The translations under genes were made by a program, and so were the position numbers. Of a stretch of 60,879 nt of DNA, positions 1 through 9,944 are shown one piece after another; the stretch's first letter is position 1, and every line of letters begins with the position of its first letter. Location: the NCBI RefSeq assembly GCF_000003815.2, contig NC_049985.1:21100147-21161025 (forward strand), read 5' to 3'. The DNA comes from Branchiostoma floridae. Taxonomy: Eukaryota; Chordata; Leptocardii; Amphioxiformes; Branchiostomatidae. Below the pieces are notes generated by a model that saw only the letters and a program-made list of their open reading frames with translations, did not search any database and had not been told where the DNA came from.

Positions 1-24
1 TCATTTGTTATGCTGTCATATACC

Positions 25-105
25 TACCTACCTACCTAGTCCCTTGACCTCTAGGTCGTTGGGGGTGGGGGTGGGGGGGTGGGGTGGGGGGGGGGAGGGG
101 AAGGT
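25..105 (+). repeat. Simple repeats: (ACCT)n then a G-rich tract
   Basis: A short CCTA repeat at about 25-40 is followed by an almost pure G/T tract at 59-105 with many runs of three or more G. It lies in a peroxiredoxin-5 intron, just upstream of the first visible exon. Confidence 0.8.
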
Positions 106-228
106 AGCCATGAAAATGGGGAGTTGTCTCCATATATCATTCCATAAATACATAAATGTGAGTATTTCTTGCATTTGATAAAAAAAATTAAACGCCATCA
201 AAATACTTATGTCATATATTCTTTCCAG

Positions 229-2111
229 GTCCGCATGCTTGCCGACTCAGCAGCGGAATTCACCAAGGTATTACTTCAGATAACCATCCTCCACTACCTG
301 CTGAAAATAGCTCTAACCGTTCACGTCGCTTTAGTTAAAATGGAGCGAGAAAAGTTATTATTTCACATTTGTCCTTTTTTCAATGTTTTCATACTTTTCT
401 CTCCATATAACTTATATTTCTATTCACTGTTGTTTTGTGTTGTACAAATGAAAGCCATTTTTAGATAATTTTAAGAAAATATAAAACAGTAAATATACAT
501 CGGCAACGTAAAGATATCGTCTCCGACCTCTTGTGAGGGTAGCTTTTTTAGGCCGCAGCAAGTAAATTTTATTGATGACATCAGCGCTCGCATTGATTTT
601 CGCGTGATTTACAAAAAATTTTTTTAGAGATGCTCAACATGACAAGAAAGTACCAAAATGGGCAAATATGTCGTGTTGTAACCTAATTATCACACTTGTA
701 GAAGGGAGGTAGCCATGACTGTCGTTATAGAAGTGAAACTTGTTAGATCGTTGTAAAAATGCAACCAATATGGAATCCATGAGTGTAGTTGCCATGTTGG
801 TAAGTGATACCAGTCTACCACACTAGTGTCACCCTTACTACACTAGTTCAGGTCTTGACAACAGGAATGAATGACTTGTTGGCAATGATACTATGTTTCG
901 TCGCTTCAATTCTTGTTTTTCTACAATGTTTATAGCGTATATTTGGAAAACGTAACCATCTTGCTTTTTTTTCAATCTGCAGAGGATGTCATGACGGATG
1001 ACTTATCTTCATTTTTGCCATGATGAGAACATGATGATGGGGAGAATGAAATAGTAGATTACATTGAGTTTAAAGCTTACATACATGTATTATTAGATAT
1101 AATTCAATTTGAATTTGTTTACTTCCCAGGCCATTGGTTTAGAACTTGATGCAACTGGCCTCCTTGGGAACATCCGATCCAAGAGGTAGCGTGGTATTTT
1201 TTATATGAGCTAAGGGCATGTAGATTCGATGTTTGGCAAAAATAGCTGGCTCTCGTTATAAAATATAAGCGGTCAGATATATTTAAAAACACGCCAAAAT
1301 ATTGCATACTATATATATATATATATATCCACTTGTTTGAAACCACAGCAAAAGCCTCATTTTCCCTCCTACCTAACATAAAAAAATCACGGCCAAAATA
1401 AATGGATTTAAAGTTTCATAAAAGTTAATGCCAATAAAGTTAAAAACTCTCTCTTCTTTGGTTTAGGCTATTAGAATTTTCAATACAAAGACGAACAGGC
1501 AACATTTACTCCTATGCTCATACAAAATGAGGTAACTGACCCATTTGCATCAATTTTTTGTCTTTTTCCAACTTTTCCTTCCTATTACAATCATCTTAAA
1601 TCAGTCTTTACCTGCCTTGTATATTAAATTATAGTTAGAGTAGAAAAGATGCATACTCTGAAAGAGATAAGCTCGGTGTCACTTATTGTAATTGCACTTA
1701 AACCCATCGGATAGTGGTTCCTATCTGAAACGTCTGACCTTTTCCAAAATCATATCCAGTCGTTTGTCTGAATGAGTCATAGTATCTGCTTCTTGGCGTA
1801 CCTTATTACCTGGATGTCTAAACTTCATCGTCGTGAACAGACATCGGTCATCATAATCGAATGGTGGCTCAAAATATTTTCGTATCAACTTTCAAAGCAT
1901 TAATTCATTTCCACAGATGCTTGGAACATTTAAGAGCCTTGGTTTGTGATGAACATGGGTAAAAAAAAAATAAGATGACTCTCTTAACATGGGTTCCTCC
2001 CTTTATTACAGGTACTCCATGTTGGTTGAGGACGGTAAGGTGAAGCAGCTGAACGTGGAACCGGATGGAACTGGTCTCTCCTGCAGTCTGGCCGAGGGGC
2101 TGAAGCTGTAG
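229..2111 (+). CDS. PRDX5: Peroxiredoxin-5, C-terminal three coding exons (5' part outside window)
   Basis: Three short exons join in phase: 229-267 (VRMLADSAAEFTK), 1130-1185 (begins AIGLELDATGLLGN, ends in phase 2) and 2012-2111 (YSMLVEDGKVKQLNVEPDG then TGLSCSLAEGLKL and stop). Each is bounded by AG acceptor and GT donor signals. The translation follows the C-terminal third of animal peroxiredoxin-5 (VRLLAD..., LNVEPDGTGL.CSL). The family is an atypical 2-Cys peroxiredoxin that reduces hydrogen and alkyl peroxides and peroxynitrite in mitochondria, peroxisomes and cytosol. The Cys in GLSCSL is the resolving cysteine; the peroxidatic Cys lies upstream and is not in the window. Only the final exons are visible, so N-terminal targeting cannot be judged. 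The middle segment is less conserved than the last exon. Family assignment is firm; one-to-one orthology is inferred. Confidence 0.9.
268..2011 (+). other. Introns of the peroxiredoxin-5 gene
   Basis: Two introns (268-1129 and 1186-2011) flank the 56-nt middle exon. They are AT-rich and hold an (AT)n run near 1311-1328. I see no other coding signal; the open frames here lack family resemblance. Confidence 0.75.
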
Positions 2112-2900
2112 TCTATTATGCTGCAGACGGTTTAGCTTTGTTCCAATGGGTGTAAAAGCGCCAAAGCATACAGCAGTTATTGCTTAAACCAATTTGTTGC
2201 CACTGCACTTTACCATTAGAACACAAGATGGTAAATATTTAGAAATGTATCAATTGTAGAATATAGAAGAAATTTATTAATTCTAGAACATAGAAAATTG
2301 ACCATGTCCAATCAGTACTTGTATCCAGTGACTGTTTTAACGTTGAAATATTTCGTAATTTTCTCTTGGCGAGAAACTCGTAAAATACCACCCTTCTACA
2401 TAATTTTCTTTCTTTATAACACTTGGCTAATGACATAAAAAAGGTGGGACAAGCAATAGTCCTATCTCCATTCTGTAACAACAAAAGAAGATAGAAATAG
2501 TGGCTTTACTTGATAATGCTGTAACAGATTCTTGATGATTGATTACCACCAAATAGTGACATACACTTTAATGGCCTTATATGACTAGCCAGAAAAAATG
2601 ACATGGTTTTACTGCAACATTATTTTACTAATTTTTCTTCATGAAATGTATTCTGAGATCAGTATACAATAATAAGAGTGAAGGTAAAATCTAATTGGAA
2701 ATCAGTATTCATTTCAGTTACCTACTAATGCCGTTTTTGTGTATACCAATGATGATGAAGCCATATCAAGTAGTAGATTTCCATTCAATGTTTACATTAT
2801 ACCCTTTTTATTCTTCTCGCAATTCTTTGTCACAGCATGGCTATTGGTCGGTGGGGGATTAGGCCATAATTGTGTGTGTGTGTGGGGGGGTAATTTCGTT
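2112..2900. other. 3' flank of peroxiredoxin-5, no gene seen
   Basis: AT-rich sequence with no recognisable coding exon or repeat. It presumably contains the 3' UTR of the peroxiredoxin gene. A short (TG)n and G run occurs at about 2872-2890. Confidence 0.5.
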
Positions 2901-2924
2901 GATCGATGATGTTATTGGTAAAAT

Positions 2925-4285
2925 TGACTATTGGAGTCCAATTGCATATTGCTTGTACGTACTGTATTAATTTTACAACTAAAGAAGTTTTGCCAGTTAT
3001 GCAAGACAAAACAAACCAACCGACCAACTAACCTTCGGTGGTATGATAAAGATCTTCCCAACCCAAGATTTTTTAAAGAATCCCTCCCTGTGATATTTGC
3101 TGTGAGAGTGGATAAAATTTTGAAGTCCAATATTATGTAGTTTGCACGTACTTCAAATTATGCTTTGTACAATTAATGAACTTTTAACAGTTGTGCAAGA
3201 CAAAACAAACGAACCAACCTTCGGTGGTATGATTGTCCCCTTTGTCTGTCAATATGTCTCTGTTCTTTCTCATCGAATATTCACCAATCTCCTTGAAGAG
3301 GCGTCTGATGAAATTCTTTCTTGCAGTGAAATCATCTTTCCGTCCATCATATGCATATCCACCAGTTATACCTATGCATTTTTATTGTGGACAGTCCAGT
3401 ATGCAAAATGTACATGCATTGCAAAGGATATTTGACTCGCAATAGAGTAAATGCTAAAACACCTCTTTTAGCAATTCAAATTACTTTCATTTATCATGAA
3501 GACTTACTCTTATATTTTAAAAAGGGTCCAACTTTACAATGTTTGAGATTGAGGGAGATCGGATAAAAACTACGTCTTTTAGCTGTTCAAACGTAATCAC
3601 CAATATCATGAATATAGTTTCATTTACCAGAGAACACTCAGTTAAATAGAGAAAACGTTTTACTTTTCTATTTCTTTTCGATTGTCGGATTGACAGAAAC
3701 ATTCTCTGACAGGTCGAGTATATATGGATTCTTCTCTTTTTCGAAAATCCAGTTTTATTAACTAACTATACAAATTGAAAATACGCATAGTATTGAAAAA
3801 ACTGTCACCTCAGATATCAAACTATGTTTATCATATTGGTCATCAAATTTGGTCGGTACGGTCACAATCTGGGGGCGAGATATATACTAGATTCGAGTAT
3901 TTGGATATTGCAAGCTGAAATATTTGCTTAGTTCTTAAGATAAGCATGCAGTGTATACCAAAGTTTGATCAGAACACCTAAAAGTTTTTAGGGTCTGTAT
4001 TTTTCATTGTATTCCAAAGGTTGAAATGAAAAGTAAAACTTGAATGGTTACAACATATAATATACTGTCCGCAAGATAGAAGGTACGCAATGCATAGCAT
4101 TATCTGTATTGTGGGCGGAGTTACTTCTGTGAGAAGGAATTTCATCAATCTCAGACTCTGAAGGAAGATTGGTTGACATTCCGCATGAACGCAGCAAGAC
4201 CTGTCAGAAAGATTGTCTCTCTTTTCGCTGGAAGAACCACCAGCATTCGGTCAGAGAAAAAGGGGTCTCTGGTTGTCTAAGAAAG
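2925..4285 (+). promoter_or_regulatory. Module A: duplicated upstream segment and probable non-coding first exon
   Basis: This segment matches two others in the window (near 7.35-8.30 kb and 15.28-16.32 kb) in the same order: a caagacaaaacaaac motif (here twice, near 3003 and 3196), a cagtgaaatcatctttccg block near 3325, a stretch around gtgggcgga near 4113, and a terminal block ending in AAAG followed by a gtacgt donor at 4286. In modules B and C the matching block sits upstream of an LRR-Ig coding exon that begins just after a 3' splice site, so I read the block as an untranslated first exon. No receptor ORF follows within module A, so this copy looks orphaned. A promoter role is inferred from position and conservation only. 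Confidence 0.45.
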
Positions 4286-4909
4286 GTACGTCAAACTTAA
4301 ATGATGCATCCCATATCTAAATATTTTTCCATGGTGTGCACATGTGAAGCATACTGTAAATGTATTTAAGTTCGCGGTAGCGGGGAAAAGGACTTTTCGC
4401 GGTGGATTTAATTTCGCGGTAACACCAAAACTGCAGTCTAATACCATAATAGAAACATTAATCCACCGCGAACATGTCTGCATTTACAGTACCACATATG
4501 AAGCTAGATTTTTCAATGTTTGATGAAAGGTAAGCACACACACACACAAAAAAAAAACTCAGCACCTTTTTCTGGTTGCTATGTCGCCCGCTTTCATTGG
4601 AAGCGACCACAGCTGTACTTCAGATCTGTTTTTGTTCATCAGTAAATGCCGACGACGGTTTTCCCATCGTCGTTACAGTTAGTAAGGATCATTTTCGCTA
4701 TCTTCAATTCAATAAAACAGACAAGGCAACTTTCTCGGGCTTTCCTGACCAACAAAGGAATTTGATTTTAATGTAAACGCAGAATGAAAAATAAACACTT
4801 CGCAGTTTAATCGACAAAAGGACGGACTTAAGACGATGAGGCCTGCGAGTGGACATTTTAGAAAACAGGGCCTTTAATTGGGTGAGATTTGCTTATTAGT
4901 CTGTGACCA

Positions 4910-5770
4910 GAACCTCTGGTCCACAGACTTTTAGTTTTGTCTGGTTTTCGCGCGTTCGCAGCTGTATCTATATGTTCCCATTGTCTGAATTCTATGTGGT
5001 TTGGCAGGTCCTCTGTACTGAGGCTGACGATGATGCACGTGACTTTTTTTTTGCGGCAGGTGGTTTTATTATGGATGTTATAAAAATAGCACCCCTACAA
5101 TTTGTTCTTCTTGCGGTGTTTTGGTCCAGATCCTCTGCATGTGGGTCATGATGTAATCGGATATTGTCAAGCAGATGCATGGTTTTATCTGATCGTTAAA
5201 GTTATTCGCGTTCGCATCTGTATTTGCATGTTCCCGTTGTCCCATACCTACGTTGTTTGGCAGGGCCTCTGCACTGAGGTTGACGATGATGCAAGTCGTT
5301 TTTTTTTCGCCGCTGCTGGTTTTATTATGGATGTATAAAAATATCACCCCTACAATGTCTTCGTCTTGTGGTGTTTTGGTCCAGGGCCGCTTTGTTTGAG
5401 CCTCGCCATAATAAAATGCAAGCAGATGCGTGGTTTTATCGGATCGTCAAAGTAATTCCCGTTCGCATCTTTATCTGCATGTTCCCGTTGTCGCATACGT
5501 GCGTTGTTTGGCAAGTCCTTTGCAATGAGGTTGACGATGACGCACTTTTTTTTTCGCGGCTGCTGGTTATTATGGATGTATACAAAAATATTACCCCTAC
5601 AATTTCTTCGTCTTGTGGTGTTTTGGTCTAGAGCCGCTTTGTGTTAGTCTTGCCATAATGAAATATTGCAAGCAGATGCGTCGTGTTTTCTTGTTTTTTT
5701 TTTCGCGGCAGCTGGTTTTATGATGGATGTATAAAAGTATCACCCCTACAATTTGTTCGTCTTTCTCGGA
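4910..5770 (+). repeat. Degenerate tandem array, unit about 245 bp, roughly 3.5 copies
   Basis: Units share blocks such as catgttcccgttgtc, ggtttt(a)ttatggatgt, cacccctacaat and gtggtgttttggtcc, spaced about 245 bp apart. A T-run followed by a gcggc-like stretch recurs in each unit. Small open frames here are by-products of the repeat. Confidence 0.7.
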
Positions 5771-7000
5771 AAATGTTGGATTATGGTTTTAACATACACA
5801 CAAGTTGACAGTTGTTCACCTTGCTCGAAATACATCTGTGACCAGCTATGACCAGCTGCAGCTGTGACCAGCTGTTCATGTTGTCAACATCTGCGACCAG
5901 CTGTTTGACAACTTCGATCTACTTTGAATATGACAGTATCACCTATTTATGATGATTTTAAGTAGCTGCGGGTCAATGCCATTTACATTTTAAGGGAACA
6001 TGGTTGGTACTTTTATTATGATAATGCTGTCTTCATATATACTTGTACCTTCAGCCTCTTGTTATGGTTGTAATAATTTCAGAAATCCATGTTTGCCAAG
6101 ACTAGCCTAAATAGACAAAGCTGGCCCGGGTGAACGCACTACACGGTGAAGCGTGTAAGCCATATTATAAATTATAAGATTACATCAATGTCCTGTTCCA
6201 TGCTTCATACTTATTACGTCCATAACAGAAACATGTTGGTACTTGGTGCGTTTGTCAGTCTGCTTGTCGGTCTTGTAGCACTTGTAGGTGTGTCTGCTTG
6301 TGTATTAGACCATCCGGTTACTTATCGTCACAATAACTTTAGACTTTGACCACATGGTATCTGATAATCCATACTTGTTTAGGTCTTTAACATTAAGATT
6401 CACATGACACAGATACATTAAGCAACTTTAGATAAAACGATATAGATAACACCGTGAAAAAAATCATTATAGGTCATTAGCACAACGTCACACACCAAAG
6501 AAGACAAAACAAGCAACATATACCAGACTGACGTCACAGACTATGTTACCTACGGTCACTTGTTCTTTTGTTCACCCTGTTCATTAAAATTAGACGATTA
6601 TTGTGACTTTCTGATTAAGAAAAATTTGAAGATTGAAATCCGACTTGTTAATTTTATGAAGCCTTGTTTATGAAGTGTATTCCTATGGACAGGTCTAAGC
6701 ACGTCTGTGCTGGTAGCTCCTACACTTACTGTACAAAGCACTGGATTAAGAGCATAAACCCCGTTGACCAGTGTTATGCGAAACATAGGAATCAGCTTTA
6801 AGAAACAAATTAAGACCTTTTGTGATTGGACTGTCCCCTTCGCATGTCAAAATGTCGTTCTCTGACGAGGCGTTTGATAAATTTCATTCTCGAAGTGCAA
6901 TCACTTGTCTGCTTATCATCCCCACCATCTAATGTTATTTATTGTGTCCTTTTCTCTGGGACACACCGTCAACTAATGCTCCAGTACTCAGCAGAAAGTT
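5771..7000. other. No gene seen
   Basis: AT-rich sequence between the 245-bp array and the start of module B similarity. It has a short tandem stretch of tgaccagctg near 5838-5900. I could not support any coding exon. Confidence 0.5.
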
Positions 7001-7002
7001 GC

Positions 7003-8295
7003 TGTACTCGCAGTAAATCTCTACAAAATCATATATTTCAGTAATTCAAGACATTTTGATTAAACACTGAGGGTTGGTTTTCTTCTTAGCTTGTGGCTTA
7101 AGCTTGAGAGAGATGCTTGAGGTTTTAGCAGTTGATAATAATTTGAAGCTTATGGGTTTAAATCCGTCACAACGTTTGTGCCATTGATATGAGCACTCAC
7201 TCAGCTCAGGTTGAAATGAGTACGAAGCTTTGGTTAGGAATGTCCTATCTGGTAGAAAGTGAGGAGGACAGCCACACGTTGTGATCCATACATATCTTAC
7301 CACCTCAAAATCTCAACACACTTCTTGATAAGATTTTTAAAATTCTCTCCATGTGAGAGTGGTAAAATGTTGCAGTCCAGTTTCATGCGATCTCATGTAG
7401 CTCATATGTACATACTTAAATCCCTGGTCAGTACAACTAATGATGTTTACCAGTTGTGCAAGACAAACGAACTAAGGAACGAAAGAACCAACCTTTGACA
7501 ACGTCCTTGTCCTCTTTCAAGGAATATTCACCAATCTCCTTGAAGAGGCGTCTGGTACTAGAATTCAATCTTGCAGTGAAATCATCTTTCCGTACACCAT
7601 TTGCATCTTTATTGCGGACAGTCCGGTAAGCAAATATATTAGCAAACTACACAAATTGAAAAAAAAAAAAAACATACAGGAATAAAAAACAAACAAAGTT
7701 CAGATATTAAATTTTGTTTATCATATTGGTGTCATATCTTGTTAGTCACAATCTGGAGGCGATATTTAGATTAGATTCGGCTATTAGCATATTGCAAGCT
7801 TAAATTCTTGCTTAGTTGTTAAAATAGACACCCAGTGTAGGCCAAAAGTTTGATCTGAATTCTTTAAAATACTTGCAGGCTTTTTCTTTTGTTCTTCCCA
7901 ATTGAATGTCGACAACATATAACTTACTGTCTTCTAGACAGAAGGTACACAATGCATATCATTATCTGTATAGTGGGTGGAATCACTCCTGCAAGAAGGA
8001 TTTTCATTAATCTCAGACTCTGCTGAAAGATTGGTTGACATTCCGCACGACCTCTTGAGTCAGACTTGTCAGAAAGATTGGCTCACATTCCACGCGTACT
8101 CTTCTATCAGACTTGTCAGGAAGATTGCCTTACATTCCAAACGTATTCTTCTGTCAGACTTTTCAGGAAGATTACCTTACATTTCGCACGTGCTCGTCAG
8201 CAAGACCTGTCATGAAGATTGGCTGACGTTCCGCTTGAAGAACCAGAATCAGAAGCATTCGGACAGCAAAAAGGGGGGCTGGTTGTCTGAGAAAG
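7003..8295 (+). promoter_or_regulatory. Module B: upstream segment and probable non-coding first exon with expanded 48-bp repeat
   Basis: Co-linear with modules A and C; similarity to C starts near 7003 (compare 15165). The terminal block from about 7973 ends in GAGAAAG with a gtacgtga donor at 8296. Within it, about 8010-8255, a unit of about 48 bp (cagacttgtcaggaagattg then a cacattcc-like stretch) occurs about five times, against about two in modules A and C. The next acceptor in the expected place is at 9511-9512, eight bases before the receptor start codon. A 108-codon open frame crosses this exon but is not shared in frame by the other modules, so I treat it as untranslated. Confidence 0.45.
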
Positions 8296-8439
8296 GTACG
8301 TGAAATTTTTATGAGTTCCCCCATATCTAAGTATTTCGCATGATGTGAAGCTGGATCAAGAACTAAATCTATATTTGTCCATCAAGAGAAATCAATCTTT
8401 ATATAGAATTGTAGCTCCCTGTTTATAGAATTTTAGAGT

Positions 8440-8900
8440 GTTCAGATTTTCTGAACCCTACACCCTACATGAAATCCGAGTGAAAATAAGCTGGTTATAC
8501 TTTTCATCATGATATTGGCGGCCATCTTGGATTTTGAGCAATTATGTCATCTCATAAGCATGATTTATGAATATATAAAAATGTTCAACGAAGATTTGTT
8601 AGACATTAAAGATATATGAAAAGAACTTAAGTTTAGCAAGAAAATCTTAAAATCCCATTGCTTAAACCAAAATTAGTTATTTTTGTAAAATTTGCCTTTC
8701 AGAAACCCGTTGCCATGGCAACACGAAAAATCATAAACTTACTCTATTTTTTTTAAATTGCTACCAACATTATTTCAGGAAAAGTAACCAAGTTTGGTTG
8801 TTCTAGCACAAGCCGTTCAGGAGCTTCACGACATCAAAGTTGCCGCAGGCACCCACCCGAGAACCACCGCCCCCCCTCCCCCAGTCTGGATTGGGTTAAG
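8440..8900 (+). mobile_element. Truncated copy of the TTAACCCTATTCAGACC-TIR element
   Basis: The right end (cagtctggattgggttaa near 8883) and interior blocks (a gccatcttggat-like block, gttgccatggcaacacgaaaa, and a block ending in ggagcttcacgacatcaaag) match the elements at 27.8-29.6 kb and 35.3-36.2 kb. The left terminal repeat is not clearly present. The copy sits between the 5' exon of module B and a conserved block that resumes at about 8900. Confidence 0.65.
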
Positions 8901-9512
8901 ACTCTTTTGGAAGATTGGCTCGAATTTCGCTTGGAAAACTAGACATATTGACAAAATAGAAAAAGGAGGTTCTTGTTGTCTAAGAAAGAGACGGAAAAGA
9001 TTTTTGATTAGTAACAAAAATGGAGTCCAAGTATCTTTTTTTGCATAATGAAAAGCTAGATAACGACAAAAGATATAGCAAACAGTGCAGCACTGTATAA
9101 GACACAGTGAACTAGCGTCTTAACTGACACCAGTACCATCACGAGACCCCAAGGGAACAAAATATAATTAAATGATAGCAACAAGATAGTTACAACGGAA
9201 ACAAGGGCGTTTTGCTTGGAAATACTTCATATTGGTTTTATCGTAGCTAGGTTGCTTGGGATTGTATAAGCAAATTAAGACTTGCTGTACATCACTCTAG
9301 ACTAAGGGGATTAAAATGGTTAAGGGCAATATTATTTGGCACAATGACAACTGCTGTCATTTAAAATAGCTGTATGGTAGAAATGGTATGTCATCCCCTA
9401 TCCTTGAGCTATTTTGCTACCATGTTCGTTGTAATGCCATTTCACTCTTATGCTAATTCAAATGTATGAAAACGAGACACTAGTTTAAGCGCAGTATGTC
9501 TCCTTTTTCTAG

Positions 9513-9944
9513 AGTGAAAAATGACCTACAAGATGAAGGGGCTCCTGGTTTTACTGCTCATCGTCCTGAAGAAAGCTGGTCCAACCTCAGGGCTGTAGCA
9601 GCAGCTGTTCTAAGACTTGTAGTTGCTTTGGTGAAGGTCTCAGCAGTGTGCCTAAAGATTTACCCCACACACATCACTAGTCTTGACTTACAGGACAAAT
9701 CACATTACAAACATTAGCCTGTCTGATTTATCGATGTACAGGCGGTGATCACAAATAAATTTGTCACACAATCTGATAGGCTACATCTATCCTGGGTCAT
9801 TTCAATTTGCCGGTTCCAGATTGTATCTTCTTTATGGAAACAAATTGACTGGTGGGTGTTTTGAATCAGCTGGAATCTAGCTCAGCTTCAAGACTTAGAC
9901 CTGCACAAAAACGAAATAACTAGCATTAAGGCCAAATCCCATTC
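9513..9944 (+). pseudogene. Decayed 5' end of LRR-Ig receptor 1 (signal peptide, LRRNT, about four LRRs)
   Basis: An acceptor (tcctttttctag) ends at 9512 and an ATG at 9521 opens MTYKMKGLLVLLLIVL, parallel to the signal peptide of the intact paralogue at 22244. The frame then hits a stop, and the homologous sequence continues in other frames: CSSSCSKTCSCFGEGL is an LRRNT cysteine cluster, then SLDLQDKSHYKH, then LQDLDLHKNEITSI. At least three frame changes are needed to follow the paralogue. About 425 bases correspond to the first roughly 145 residues of the paralogue, so little has been deleted. The decay looks genuine, though assembly error cannot be excluded from this sequence alone. Confidence 0.75.

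Noticed and set aside
7977-8303. 108-codon plus-strand frame over the module B first-exon block
   Set aside because: The homologous blocks in modules A and C do not keep this frame and its repeat is 48 bp (in frame by length), so openness is a by-product. The first codon is also internal to the conserved block.
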